Positions 1-12,175 of a stretch of DNA of 64,000 bases are shown here, piece by piece; the first letter of the stretch is position 1; every line of letters starts with the position of its first letter. The notes under the pieces are model-generated. The model worked only from the letters and a program-made list of their open reading frames with translations, had not been told where the DNA came from and did not search any database. The position numbers were made by a program, and so were the translations under genes. Location: contig NC_134141.1 of NCBI RefSeq assembly GCF_033958435.1, forward strand, positions 98,993,001-99,057,000, written 5' to 3'. The stretch comes from Carettochelys insculpta (Eukaryota > Chordata > Testudines > Carettochelyidae).

Positions 1-571
1 TATTCAGAAACTGACAGGGAGGACAGAGTGCTTGTGTCCACAAACTGCACATGATATTGTAGCTAGATCTTTCACTGGTTAATTGCAGGCTTTCGTAAAG
101 AAATTCCTTTTTATTAGAAACTGTCATTAATAGAGTTACTCTGTTCAGACAAAAGAATGTGCTGAACTAACATTAAGGTTATGAAACTAACTTTAAATCA
201 TGGTAATTATTAGCTGAATATTGAAACAATAGCTCCTTTGCGTTGCTTAGTCATTGCCAGATTGCTGAAGTTATTCATTTGCCTGTACTTTTAAAGGTGT
301 CCTCCTCCTCTGTCTATTTCAGTTTTTACTAGTGTGATAACACCTAGAGGCCTCCAGAGAGATCAGGACCTAGTATGCTTGGTGCTATCTGGACATATAA
401 TAAAAAGCAGCTCCTACGCCAAGCGGCTTTCATAAAAGACAGACAAAGGTGGTAGTGGAAAAGGATGCACAGATAGAAATAATTTCTTCAATGTCACATA
501 CTGCATCAGATGAAAAGCTAGGAACAGAATCCGTGTCTACTAATAAACAATGCAGCGCATTATCTGCTACA
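1..571. other. intergenic or intronic, no gene seen
   Basis: AT-rich sequence without a convincing reading frame or recognisable repeat. The short frame at 449-634 runs into the hAT MITE that follows and has no family resemblance. Confidence 0.6.
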
Positions 572-900
572 CAGTGGTTCCCAACCTGGGGTTCAAGAGC
601 ATATTGCATAGGGTCTGCGGAAAAAAAAAGATAAATAAAAATGATAATAGAAAATAAGTTTTAAATAAATTACAAAGTTACAATCAATTATTATTTTAAA
701 TCAAATATCTTCCAATAATTATTAATTGCAATCCAAAAGTCAATGTTGTGATTTCCTTTCCTATTTAATAAAGTGTACATAGTGGCTAAAATTGGCTTTG
801 ATAGGGATCCACCAACAGACTGAAGGGTGGGGCTGGGAGTCTGTGAATTATTTGGGAGATTTTTGGGGGTCCGCACTTGAGAAAAGGTTGGAAATCACTG
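572..900. mobile_element. hAT-type MITE (non-autonomous DNA transposon)
   Basis: The left end CAGTGGTTCCCAACCT (572-587) is mirrored on the right by AGGTTGGAAATCACTG (885-900), whose reverse complement matches at 14 of 16 positions. CAGTGGTTC ends with this composition are typical of hAT (Charlie/Tip100-like) elements. The interior is AT-rich and non-coding, with the usual 'gggtctgcgg' and 'gggggtccgc' sub-terminal motifs near both ends. An 8-bp target duplication is not clear (ctgctaca / cactagac), so this is an old insertion. Confidence 0.75.
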
Positions 901-2445
901 CACTAGACTGTACTACTCTATTCAGCTTGCTGAGCTTGCACGTTTGGTCTGTATTTTTACTCTTTCATAGCCATTCTGATCTACTGGATAAATACATACT
1001 TGGGTATGCAGGCTAATTTTCAAAATGCATGCATTTCATGCACAGACATGGTTTAAGAGAAGGTCAAAATGACTCTGAATGAGCAATTACAGCAAATCAT
1101 ACACTATGACTCCCTCCTACTGACTGACTTGGTCAAAATGCAGCTCAGTGGCTGTTGGCTCATGGAAACTTCCATTCCCAAAGAAGGCCACTGTGTTCTA
1201 AAAGGGATAAGCAATATGGCAGAGTTGGTTCTGTCAAATTTTGTCTGACAACAGGGAAACTAGGCAAGACTAAGCAGCCAATTGAAGAATATCCAGCAGT
1301 TTTAATATGACATGAGTTTTCAAAATATCACCTTTTCCCCGAACCCTAAAGAGCTACAGGGTGTCTTTAGGAAAACAGAATAAAATAAAATAAAATTAAA
1401 TATCTTACAGCCACGTGTCTTGCCTTATTGGTTATATTTTCTCTATTGCTTTTCTCTCCTTTACCCTATTTCTTTGTCTGATGTGTTCAGAGCCAGACTA
1501 TATACTAAGTGTAATACACATAGGGCTTAGAGCTATAGGATCATATTACTATATGACCCCTGGAATACAGTACTCTCTATCTTCTGAAGTAGATGTGTCT
1601 GTAATGATGTGGAGCAGAGGGTTTTGTTTGGGAGAGGCACTAATACTCTAGAAGAAGGTTTTGTGGAATTTCTGCTGGTTACACCTTGTTTTCTCCAGCA
1701 GAGGAACTGGTGGCGGCAGGGTCGGAGGGGAAGGGCAGGGAGAAGGGCTGTTGCTACCATTGCAACACACAGAGCCCTCCAACACCTTTGAGTACATAAA
1801 GTTCTCTGCTCAGGACTCCAGGATGAGGAAATGGGAGGCCCCAGCCTGCTGGAAGAAGAGATGTGGGCTCCCCTCAACAACTGACTGATTTTTTTTTAGT
1901 TAAAGGCCCTTATCACCAACACCCTCAAGCAGAAATGGCCCTGGTGGGGGAAGGGAGAGATTTAAAGGTCTCTATATTGGAACTGTCTGGATTGTTTCTA
2001 AACCATTTTCTTTCTTTTCACTGTTCATACTATTTTCTCATAGCAGCAGCGGTCGCAACTGAGGGTGGCCCTTAAGTCTCCTTAAACTCACAGCTAGTCC
2101 GAGGATGAATTTAGCTATCACCTGAACAGATGCTGAGGCAACAGAGAAAAGATGCAGGGGCAAGACACCCTAACTGCATCTCTGTCCACTCACAGCTCAC
2201 CCCTTAAGTCCATCCTTGAATGCCCCTTCACTGGGACTGTCACTGCATGGTGCGTGGAGTATTCACTGTAATGGCTTTACTCTTGACTTATGTTCCCTTT
2301 ATGCCAGCTTTAGAGCAGATGTTGTCTTTAGGCTACTATTGTCTTTTAAAGTCCTCCTCCACCCCCCATCCTATGTTAATGCTTCACTGAAATGTATTTA
2401 ATACCCACTAGCCATAACATTTTTGTCAGGTAGGTGCATGGCATT
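901..2445. other. no gene seen
   Basis: Several short frames overlap on both strands at 1,415-2,075 but show no domain, no codon bias and no splice context. No repeat was recognised here. Confidence 0.5.
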
Positions 2446-2590
2446 TGCTCCAATTTATGGATGGAGTAATGGGGGACCGAGAAGTTAGGTCCAAGCAACA
2501 GGTAAAGTGTGTAGCTGAGCCAAAACTAGAATTCAGGGGGTCTCTTATTTCCAAACCCTTAGTCTGCACTGCTTCTCACATTGCTGAGCT
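2446..2590 (-). mobile_element. MIR-like SINE fragment
   Basis: Read on the minus strand this resembles the core of a MIR element: a region like 'aaactgaggcacagagaggttaag' is recognisable in degenerate form near 2,480-2,500, followed by the stretch corresponding to the tRNA-derived end near 2,520-2,590. Heavily diverged. The identification is by resemblance from memory, without alignment. Confidence 0.5.
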
Positions 2591-2788
2591 GTGTCCTATA
2601 TGATCAGAGGATTGCTACCAGCTCAGCAGAGATAAAGTTCAGCTGTGTTTTGGAAGCTGGGAACTGTTGACCTTAGCTGCATTAAGGTCTGCCTATAACC
2701 ACCACACAGTCTGGCATTCCTTCCCCCCACCAAATGGAGGTGTTGTGATCTTCACAGAGCATTTTAATGACAACGATATGGAGACAGC

Positions 2789-2981
2789 CATGTCATAGAA
2801 GTGGAAGGGACCTTGGGAGGCCATCAAGTCCAGTTCCCTGCCCTCTTAGCAGGGCCAAGCACCATCCTCTTTTTATTTTTAAATCTATTTGCACCCAGAT
2901 CCTTAAATAGGCCCCTCAAGGATTAAACCCACACATCTGGGTTTAGCAAGCTAATGCACGAACCACTGAGATATTCCTAGC
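2789..2981 (-). mobile_element. Cry I-type tRNA-derived SINE (turtle)
   Basis: On the minus strand the element begins with a tRNA-like head at about 2,981: an A-box-like 'atctcagtgg' (complement of about 2,963-2,972) and a B-box-like 'gggtttaatcc' (complement of about 2,920-2,930). The middle contains the 'ttaaggatctgg' segment, and the tail (about 2,789-2,860) resembles the 3' end of CR1 ('ggacttgatggcctcc'). A tRNA-Lys head with a CR1-like tail is the known architecture of the tortoise Pol III SINE, which is thought to be mobilised by CR1 reverse transcriptase. It is the best single taxon marker in the window. Confidence 0.8.
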
Positions 2982-3679
2982 CCTCAAAGATTTTTTTCTC
3001 TGAAATAGCTGCTGCTCTTTATAGTCACACGCTACCTTAATCTGAATTTACTTTCAAGAGTAGATGGGTTCTCATAAATGGTCTTGGGACTCTAGGATAG
3101 AAGGGTTTAGAGAGGAACAGCGAATTACTACTTTTTGGCTCTGAAGGCTAGGCTTATACTCAAAAGGCCAGGTTACTGCATTGATCAGATGTGTGAAAAA
3201 TACATACCCTGGAACAACAGAGTTAAGTTAACCTAACCTTTGGCCAAACCAGTGCTAGGTTTGCAGAAGAATTTCTCCATCAATGTAATTGCTGCCTCTC
3301 AGGGAGGTGGATTAAAAACAGCCAATGGAGAACTTAAACCAGGATGTAGTGAAGAGCAACCCTGTAACACATGAGTTATTGGAAAAATCATAGTGACAAA
3401 CTTCTAGCCTCAGCTATATCCATTTACATTGATTTTCACCCACTTACATTTTTCAAGGCTAACACTGCAAATAAATGGGACCACCTGTATTAAATGAAGT
3501 CAAATATTACCCTTGATATTTACAATATTTCAAAATGTGGTCCTGAGCTTCCAAAGCCTTATTCAGGTATGTTGGCCTCACTCCTGTGAGTAATAGTTTG
3601 TAAGGCTGGATATTAAATATATTGATATAATATACATTATGTAAACTTGGAATGAGAAAAAACAATGGAACACAGTAAT
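2982..3679. other. no gene seen
   Basis: AT-rich, no recognisable repeat or coding signal. Confidence 0.5.
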
Positions 3680-3845
3680 CAGTGGTCAAGTTTTGGGAGT
3701 ATTACTGGAGATATTTAAGAGCAGGTTGATAGACACCTATGGGAGATGATCTAGATGGTGTTTGGTCCTGCCAAGAGGGTAGGGAACTGGACTTGATGAC
3801 CTCTTGAAGACCCTTCCAGTTCTAGAGTTCTATGATTCTGTGATT
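3680..3845 (+). mobile_element. CR1 LINE, 3' end fragment
   Basis: Contains the typical CR1 3' untranslated sequence ('ggacttgatgacctcttgaa', 'cccttccagttctagag') and ends in the short tandem tail ATTCTATGATTCTGTGATT that CR1 elements carry instead of poly(A). The 5' part is missing, as in most CR1 insertions. Confidence 0.85.
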
Positions 3846-4124
3846 CCACACAGGGGTCACAGGCACTCCTCAGTGTCTCCCTCCCCATCCCCCCCCTGCA
3901 CACAGTCAGCCCCCTGCTACTCTTGGATTGGGTTGCTCTAGGGAACAGACAGGACTGTCCCCACCTTCACTGGAAGCGGTACGGCACTTCTAGAGGAAAA
4001 TGCAGGTGAGGGGTAGAGCAGGGGGAAAGGCCATAACAGGGCTGGGGAAGGGATGAGGCAAGGGCACATGGTTGGTGGGTTCCTTCTTGCTGGGTTTCCT
4101 TCACCAGCTGCCATTGATGGTAAT
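3846..4124. other. GC-rich spacer, no gene seen
   Basis: C-rich and G-rich runs between two CR1 copies. The 81-codon minus-strand frame has no recognisable domain. It may be a repeat I do not know. Confidence 0.4.
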
Positions 4125-5591
4125 ATTAGGATACAGAATACATAGGAATGACAGAGAAGGTTATGCAGGTGGGTTAGTGGCACTATATATGAGAGAAAAC
4201 ATGGAGTTAAATATAGGAAAAGTCTTATATGAATAAAAAGAGTACAGCAGTAAACATTTATTACTGTCCATCTGATCAGGATAGTGACAGTGATAGTAAA
4301 ACACTAAGGGAGACTAGAGAAGCTGCAAAGGCAGAAAACATGATTGTAATGGCGGATTTTAAGTATCTTCATACTGACTGGATGTACGTCACCTCAGCAA
4401 GGGATGCGGAGATAAAATGGTTCGACACCATTGATGATTAACTCTTGAAGCAGCTTCTCCAGGAATTCACGAGGAAAGAGGCAAGTCTTGATTTAGTCCT
4501 AAATGTGTCAAAAGATCTGGTTCAGTAGTGACCACAGAGGATTTGCCTGGTAATGGTGACCATAATGTAATTAAATTTAACATCCTTGGAGGGGAAAAAT
4601 GCCAAAGAAACCCATCACGGTAGCATTTCTGTTCAGAAGGGGAAATTCTGAAAAAATGAAGAAGCTAGTTAAATGGAAGTGAAAAGGAATTGTTACCAAG
4701 GTAAAATGCCTGCAAACTGCATGGAGATTATTTAAAACACTATAATAGAGGCTCAAAATTAAATGTATATGCCAATAAACAAATACATACATACTTAAAT
4801 ATTTAAATGCATTAAATAACAGTAAGAACCTCCCAAAAGGCCACCACAGTATTTCAGAATAAAAGAGGTAGTTTAAGGCAAAAAGGCATCCTTTAAAAAC
4901 TGGAATTCAAATGCTAGTGAGAAAAACAGAAAGGAGCAAAAACTCTGGCAAGGCAAGCATAAGTGTATAAGTAGTCAGGCCAAAAATTAATTTGAAGAGT
5001 GACTACAAAAAGACGATAGCTAAGAGAACGTTTTTAAGTATGTGAGAAATGGGAAATCTGTCAAACAGGGGCCACTGGAGGATCCAGGGTCCAAATGATC
5101 ATTTAAGGATAACAAGACTGTTTAGAGGAGTTAAATGAATTCTTGTTGTTGGTCTTCATGGTAGAGGATGTGAGGGAGATTATGTCAGTAGAGGAGGTTT
5201 TGGAACAAGTGGACAAATTGCACTCTAGTAAGGCACCAGGACCAGATGGGATCCAGCCAAGAATTTTGAAGGAACTCAAATTGCAGAACTAGCAAATGTA
5301 AATCAGCCTGTGTACCAGGTGACTGCAGGGTAGCTAATGTAATTATTAAAAAAGACTCTGGTGTGATCATGCCAATTAAGGGCGATAAACCTGATTTCTG
5401 TATCAACAAATTAGTTGAAATTATAGTAAAGGAAAGAATGATCAGGTTCACAGACTAACACAATAGGTTGTGGGGAAGAGTGAGCATTGCTTTTGTAAAG
5501 GGAGATCATGCTTCACCAATCTATTTGAATTCTGAGTGTGGCAACAAACATGTGGACAAGGGTGATCCAGTGGATACTGTGCATTTGGACT
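4125..5591 (+). pseudogene. old CR1 LINE, part 1: endonuclease and start of reverse transcriptase
   Basis: Decayed CR1 ORF2. The stretch 4,229-4,441 still reads as the middle of the AP-like endonuclease: 'IYYCPSDQDSDSDS' corresponds to the Tyr-containing motif of the intact copy at 52.7 kb, and 'VMADFKYLHTDW' to its GDFN motif, with Gly and Asn lost. The remnant of the SDH motif lies near 4,560. From about 5,190 the start of the RT is visible (equivalent to 'SPGPDG' near 5,235). The copy has many stops and frameshifts. It is interrupted at 5,592 by a foreign insertion and resumes at 6,261. Confidence 0.85.
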
Positions 5592-6260
5592 CCAGGCCAT
5601 CCCTATCAATATGCAAAACAGGCAACTGCATCGGCCACCATGACACTTGGGCATCAAATTGGCCCAAATTTAGTGGTACCTGCAGCAGCTGTGTGCTGCA
5701 CATGGGATGATGCCAGCTCTGACTGCCAGCTCTATCTCCCAGCTGACCCCCACAGGCTGAGCCCAGCAGGGCCATCCATAAGAGGTTTGGGATCTTGGAC
5801 ACCCACCCCACTCTGCTCCTTCTCTGTCTTAGTTCTGCCTCTCTCCGTCCTCTCCTCTAAGCCCCTGCCTCTTTTCTGCTCCACCTCACTTCTTTACTCC
5901 CCTGCTCTGCCCTCTCAACACTCTCACTCCACTCCCTTCCATAACCTGCCTCCCCTGAGCGACGTGACCTGATGAAGGTGCAAGGTCCACCCCTTCCCTG
6001 AAGCCCCCTCCCCCAAGCGATGAAGCTGGAATAGAAGAGAGGGATGGGTCTGGGTCTATCCAGTTCCTGCCACTGCATGGGACAAAGTGGACCCTTGCTC
6101 CTACCCTGCCCTGCTACTGTCTTCCCCTCCCTACACAGCTCTGTGCCTGTTCCCACAGTTCCTGCCTCCGCAGCCATTGACCTGATGTCCTGCCTCCAGT
6201 GAGTGGCTATCTGTGGGGGAGGGCTACATAGGGCACAAAAAAATCCAGCGAAGGCCCTGC
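5592..6260. mobile_element. 669-bp insertion of unknown type in CR1, with 7-bp target duplication
   Basis: The CR1 reverse transcriptase is interrupted exactly inside the codons for its conserved LDFQKxF motif. TTGGACT at 5,585-5,591 is repeated at 6,261-6,267, so the segment between is an insertion with a 7-bp target-site duplication. The inserted DNA is pyrimidine-rich and has no clear terminal inverted repeat, LTR pattern, A-tail or tRNA boxes that I recognise. The frames inside (for example 5,538-5,972) look accidental. Confidence 0.65.
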
Positions 6261-7195
6261 TTGGACTTTCAGAAACCCTTTAACACAGTCTATCTCCGAA
6301 AGAACATAAACAAAGTTAGGCAAGCAAGGGGTGAGAAGAAAGAAAGGTCTTCTCATGGCTCAATAATGGTTTAAAAGATGGAAAACAAAGAGTAGGAAGA
6401 AATGGTCAGTTTTCACAGTGATGTTAGGTAAATACTGGAACTACTCCCAAAGATTTGTATTGAGTTGTGTGGCTCAACATATTCCTAATTGTCTGGAGAA
6501 AGGGGTACAAAATTACTTAAGATAGTAAATTCCAAAGCTGTCTGTGAAGAGTTACAAAGGGATTTCACAGAAAGGGGCAACTGGGCAACAAAATGGCAGA
6601 TTAAATCCAGAATTTTTACATGTCAATTAATGCACTCTGGAAGTAATAATTCCAGCTTCACATGCAAAACAACAGGTTCTAAATTAGCTGTTACTGCTAG
6701 AGAAAGAAATCCTGGAGTCATTGTGGATAGTTCTCTGAAAACATCCACTGAATATTCAGCATGAATCAAAAAAGACAACAATGTTAGGAGACACCAGGCA
6801 AGGGACAGATAGGGATATAAGACCTCTCTCCTATGAGGAGAGATTTAAAAGGATGAGGGCAGTTTGCTTACAAAAGAGAAGAGTAAGGAGAGGGTGGGAG
6901 AGATGAGCTACAGGCCTATAAAATCATGAATGAAGTGGAGAAAGTGAAAGTGTTTGAGCTCGGAGTTACCAGAAGAAGTCAATGGGCAGCAGGTTTAAAA
7001 CAAAAGAGAGGACTGCTTCACACAATGCAGCATCAATCAACCTTCAGGCTCCATTGCCATGGGATGTTGGAAAGGCCAAAAGTATAACTGGGTTAAAAAA
7101 GAATTAGATACATTCAGAGGATTGATCCATAAGTTGCTGTTAGCCAGGATGGCCATGAATGCAACCCCATTCTTCAGGGGTCCCTAAGTCACCCA
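6261..7195 (+). pseudogene. old CR1 LINE, part 2: reverse transcriptase and 3' end
   Basis: Continuation of the CR1 after the insertion. 6,489-6,764 reads 'VCEELQRDFTERGNWATKWQ' and 'GVIVDSSLKTS', matching the RT C-terminal region of the better copy at 54.05-54.27 kb. The sequence to about 7,195 follows the CR1 C-terminal coding and 3' untranslated order. No intact frame remains. Confidence 0.8.
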
Positions 7196-7843
7196 ATGAC
7201 ACAAGCTGGAACCCAATGATGGTGATATATGTGTCTCCCTTTTGTCTACTCTGAGTACACAATCTGCAGTGTCCATGTGTTTGTGGATTATCAGGTAGCT
7301 GGGCTTTCCAGGAGTCCCTTTTTCTGCCCTCATGAGTCTAAGATATGGATCTTGCCACAGTTACTAATGCCTTTGTCACTCCATTAGCTTTGAAGTCCAC
7401 TTGGCAATCTGCAGTTAGTTCACAACATGTCTTATCTATTTAACATTGCTAGCCATACGGAGTATACTACTCCTATAGAATATACTAGCTTCCACTTTGC
7501 TTCAAAGTCAATTCATGGTGACAACTTTGATATATAAAGCCCTACGTGACTGGAGTCAATGCAACGGCAGAGACCAATTTTCTTGCTATGTACCATTTCA
7601 ACATCTTGGTTCCGTTCCGTCTAGCTGACTCTTCCCACAATATGTGTGGTACAGCAGCTGTGTGGCCTACCGAGTAGAGGTCTGTAGTCTCTTTATTGCT
7701 GTTCTATGGCCTATGAAATAGTATTCTGGCCCTCTGGATTCTGTGGACTACACTCCTTTGCCCCTTTATGTGGCTTCTTTACTTGCAACATGGCTGAATT
7801 AGTAATGCATAATTTTTATCTTTCCTGATACTTTGTTGTTCTA
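7196..7843. other. no gene seen
   Basis: No coding signal and no repeat recognised. Confidence 0.5.
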
Positions 7844-8121
7844 GGGCGATGTCTACACTAGACACAGAAGTCAACTGTTGATCTACAATTTTAGGTATGA
7901 CAATTGCACAGCTAAAATCGGTTTATCTGCAGTAGATTTCCATGTCCATCCACATGGCAGAAGGTCAACCTTCCTTGTTCCTCACCTCATGTGAGGAGTA
8001 CAGGGTTGACGTTGACTCCTGGGAGCATCATTTTGTGCATGCATGAAATGAAACCCCTGAAGATAAACCCTAAGTGGGTCGATCTTACACAGTAGTGTGG
8101 CTCTAGTATAAATGTAGATCA
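7844..8121. mobile_element. Harbinger-like MITE with GTCTACAC ends
   Basis: Left end GGGCGATGTCTACACTAG at 7,844-7,861; right end 'ctagtataaatgtagat' at about 8,103-8,119, a decayed inverted copy. Interior about 250 bp, non-coding. The ends share the GTCTACAC core with many other MITEs and with the autonomous Harbinger copies in this window. Confidence 0.7.
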
Positions 8122-8286
8122 CATATCATTAATCTAATTGCCTAACTAGATTTGCACATTAGTCTATAAGTTCCTTGCACTGGAGGTTTTGTCATTCATA
8201 TGTCATGGAGTTGTGAGCCATGAGTGCTCTACTGAAATTTACCTAGTAATATTCATTTTGAACTCCAGAAAAAAATCTGGTATAGG

Positions 8287-8690
8287 ATGAATCTATTAAA
8301 TCCAGTACTGTCTCACCCAGCAACATCTGTGGTTTGGCAAGACCCCGGATGTTGTAGTACCAAAGAGTCTTGGGACTGGGGCCAGACCTTCATTCATGGA
8401 GCAGGGGCTGGGGCCAGAGCAGATTCGCCCCCAGTGGAGTCCTGTGGCAGCCTGTGGAGTGTGGGGCTAGAGGCCAGAGCCCCATGGCAGCCCAGGAAGC
8501 CAGAGTTGTGGAGGTGTGGGAGGCTAGGTCCACCTGGGGCAGATACTCCCCTGATCCTCCCCAGGTCTGGCAAATTCTGTTATTTGTGCCTATGCCAGAC
8601 CCGGGAGGCAAAACCTATATTTGCCTTTGGCTGAATTATGTGTATCCAACATCTATGCAGGTACAATTCCTGAGGTTCTCCCTGTAGTCA
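8287..8690. mobile_element. possible DNA element related to the CAGGTTGAAC-ended family
   Basis: The left part ('cccagcaacatctgtggtttggca', 8,317-8,340) and right part ('caggtctggcaaattctg', about 8,562-8,579) recall the arms of the Tigger-like MITEs at 18.6 and 48.7 kb, with a GC-rich interior. The outer ends are too degraded to define. Confidence 0.35.
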
Positions 8691-9440
8691 GGGTGGTCTC
8701 AGGCCCCGCTCACCCTGCTCCTTCTCCAAGCCCTACTCCTGCTCCATTCACTTGCTGAAGGCCTCTCCCACAAGCAATATGTGCTGGTGTATCATGGGGG
8801 GCCTGGAGAGGGGGGGCAGCAGGGGTAGCCCCACCCTGCACTCCCTGCAGCAGCAAGAGCTAGAGAGGCCCAGTAGCCCTTTCCACTCCATTCTGCCACC
8901 CTCCCCTAACCCACTGAATTCACAATAAAATCAGAAGTTAACTCACAAGTTCAGTATTTGGGCCAAATGCTGCATTTCTCAAGCAAAATGCCCTGGCATC
9001 CCATTAGTGGATTTAACATAATTCACATAGAATAACACAGTGGTGCATTTCCACTATAAGGGTCTTATACCAGTCTCCAATGGGTTATAAAAACATGAAT
9101 AGACAAACAGATGGCTAGGAGAGAAAGCTGAAGCTTACAAATACAGACCTTGATCCTATAATATGCTTTGTACAAGATGACCCCTGAGCTGAATGGAGTC
9201 TTATTGATCCTTGGGCAGTTTTAAGGCCTGCCTATATGCATTTGGTTGCATGCCTGGTGCTGTAATTTCCATTTCTGCCCTGTGTTCTGGTACTGTAGGG
9301 CTTTGCCTTGTATTTTAAACTAGATATGGTGACATTTATGAATAAATTTGTTAGAGTGGTGAGGATGTTTTAGCCACATGACTCTCCAGTTGCTATACAA
9401 CAAGGCATTGGCTAAAGCCTCCACAATTTCTAATAAACAG

Positions 9441-9475
<35 letters not shown>

Positions 9476-11179
9476 AAAAAGCACATCACGTTTTTAGATA
9501 TTATAGAAATCTTTAAACAAATGTTTAATTGGAATCCTACACATCATTCCACCATCAGATGCAGAATACCACCACCATCCAGGTAAACTTTAACAAAGTT
9601 TGATAGTATCTCTTTTCTCCCCTGTATTCATTTCAGTTCCTGTACATTTTCATCTGTGCATATGTGAGTTCCTTAAGAAAATATTTACTTAAGTTTGACA
9701 GTTGGCAGCTTGTCCCAACCAAACCAAACCAACTTCCTGAAGAAGGACATTATTTTGCATGTTCCCTGCTGCCTGGAGAATGTGTAATGTTTTACTTGAA
9801 ATTCTAATTAAGTTTAAATTAAAATTCTTTAGGTTTTTAATAGGAGAGAGAACTTTTTGGTGCCTCTTTCAGTTAAATGTTATATTTGCCAGCCTGCCTG
9901 GTCTAAACCGGCTTCCATTTACATACTTCATGTTGTTGTTTTAGTGTGCATTTTTCGTTTGGGGACCTTAGAAAAACTATACTGTTCAAATAATCTCTCC
10001 CTTCTCTAATTAAAACACTCACTTTTAGGTTTAGACTCACAGGAGTTCCAAGAATAATTACAATGCCTCCCATAATTTGCACTTACCTGGTGCTCTGAGC
10101 TTTTTCTCAAAGGTTTGCTAAGCACACACTATACATTCATCCCTCTACATAAGTAAATTATTGTGCTACACTTCACATAAGAAGTCAGAGTGTGGCTTCC
10201 ACTACAGCCCCTTTATGGTGTTCCAGTGGCAAAAAGGGGTCATAAAGCTGGCCATTCAGACAGCTGACGTGGGAATCCCCAAATGTTTTAGGACCACTAT
10301 GTTAACTGTATACCTCTGCTTCTCACAACCTCTACCACAGGCCACAGATTAGAAGCACACTGAAGCTCCAGGTGGTCCTTTGTAGGTATAATAGCCCCTT
10401 GGCTGCTCTAAATTGTACAGGGCCTCTAGGATCATGGGAACACAGAAATGCCATAAATCCACTTTTATCCCTATCCTATCCCCGCAAGCTCTTCTCTGAT
10501 CACAGTGCAGCTAGAGGATCAGGGTTGTAAGTTTTCCATCTGTGTTGTTTCTTTCATAATGTTGTGACTAAATATTATCCTACTTGAAAACGGCTGGCAT
10601 CACTGGCTTAATTCTCAGCTACTTAATAGTTGTACATGAAACCTCAGAACATAGGATGATTATTTTTACAGATCTTTGTGAAGAGCTAGATGTGATAGAG
10701 ATTATCAAACCCAGATTTCTTCTAGGTATTAGCCAAAAATGTAGCAATGTATGGAATTGGAAAAGCAACTCGGAAAACTCCCATGGCTCACTGCATAGAG
10801 GTGTCAAACCATTATCGTCCTGAAAAGCATGAGTGTAGTGTGCCATTTGCTATGTTTATCTGAGTTATGCAGAGTCCAAAGATGCATAAGAAATCTCATT
10901 CCATCCCTGCCTATTTCAGACACACTGTTGGCAGTTCTGGCTTCACTTACTACACAGCTTTAGACCTCCCACACTTCATATCACAGCTAAGCCATGAGAC
11001 CAGCTGACGTAATACCCCAAAAGTCTGCTTTCCATATACCTCACTGACCAGCCACACTCACTGCTTGTTTGCCTCCTGTCATATACCATACTAGAAGGGA
11101 TAGACATGACCCAGGTTCAGACTTCAATCCACACAAGACCTCATCCTATCTTTTATATCAACATGTTTTTCTTCAGTAA
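8691..11179. other. no gene seen; contains a tetranucleotide microsatellite
   Basis: 8,691-8,930 is GC-rich and may be an unknown dispersed repeat. The remainder is AT-rich. Short frames at 9,759-9,944, 10,161-10,352 and 10,584-10,823 have no family resemblance. Confidence 0.45.
9441..9475. repeat. (ATCT)n microsatellite
   Basis: About nine perfect ATCT units in a row, flanked by AT-rich DNA. Confidence 0.95.
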
Positions 11180-11545
11180 TGTTTGAAGGGGGTTGTGAGC
11201 AGTTCCCATCAGTAACAGGGTTGCCTAGTAGTCAGGCCCCCTTGCCAGGGCCTGGGGTGTGGGTCTTCAGTCCCATGCGAAAGTCTGTTGGATAAGTTTG
11301 GGGCCTGGCCCCGAGAACCTAGCTTCCCCTCTGGTGGGAGAGGGGTTCCCTGCGAGGGGTTGTGCCTGGGGGAGGATCCTGAGGCTCTGCCCTCTGGCGG
11401 CTGACCGGGTGGCAGTTCTGGCTTGGGCCCTGCTGCCTCAGAGCTTCCCTCCATTTATACCCCTCCAATTGGGTGGGGCTGATTGGGCCAACAGGCCCTG
11501 TTTAACTCCTGCCCTGCCTGGCCTTCCTCTCACGCTCTTACAGGG
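11180..11545. other. GC-rich segment, possible unknown repeat or LTR remnant
   Basis: A sharply bounded GC-rich block in AT-rich surroundings, with a TATA-like 'catttatacc' at 11,452-11,461. Frames on both strands (11,209-11,454 minus; 11,259-11,567 plus) look like products of GC richness. No partner LTR or inverted end was found. Confidence 0.3.
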
Positions 11546-11999
11546 ATATATTTATCTATTGAATTAAAATGTCCTTCATTAAAATCAGAAGTTCAGTAAA
11601 AGTTCTCTCCATAATTATAAAGATCCCATTCTCATCTTAACCCAAGTTGCATATTACAACCCTGTAATCATATGGGGCCAAACACTTTTCTCCATAACTT
11701 GGGTATAAATACTATCTAACAACACTTAAATCAAAAGAGTTACTCCAGCTATGAGAGTATCAATTGGCTCCTGAAATCCCATAAGATTAAATTCTCAGCT
11801 CTCTGTTCTTTTTGATGTATCTTCTCAGTGTTCTGATTTAACTGCCTTTAAACATAACTACATGTTCCTTTTTCACACTGATGACACAGTTGACACCTTT
11901 AATGATTCCTTGTAGTCTGCCTTGACTTAAACTCAAGGCTTTGTCTCTTCTTTCTTCAGGTGAACATCACAAAGACAGAAATGTTTCTGTAGGATAGAA
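11546..11999. other. no gene seen
   Basis: AT-rich, no coding signal. Confidence 0.5.
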
Positions 12000-12175
12000 A
12001 AAGCTTCCCCAAAACAGAACATAAGAATGGCCATACTGTGTCAGACCAAAGGTCCATCAAGCTCTGTATCCTGTCTTCCAACAGTGGCCAGTGCAAGGTG
12101 CCCTAGAAGGTATGAATAGAACAAGTAATTGTTGAGTGATCCAGCCCCTGTTGCCCATTCTCTTAGCTGTCCTTA
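12000..12175 (-). mobile_element. CR1 LINE, 3' end fragment
   Basis: Begins 'acataagaatggccatact' at about 12,004-12,022, the reverse complement of the extreme 3' end of the CR1 at 54.98-55.0 kb, and continues with the same 'gtcagaccaaaggtccatc' tail. It therefore belongs to the same CR1 subfamily as the best preserved copy in the window. Confidence 0.85.

Noticed and set aside
5538..5972. A 144-codon plus-strand frame in the unidentified insertion
   Set aside because: It straddles the insertion border at 5,592 and so cannot be an element gene; Ser/Pro-rich without a domain.
9441..9475. Regulatory GATA-site cluster
   Set aside because: A plain ATCT microsatellite; the GATA reading is a by-product of the repeat.
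11180..11545. Solo LTR
   Set aside because: There is a TATA-like box and GC richness, but no TG...CA ends with a target duplication and no second copy in the window, so it is not called as an LTR.
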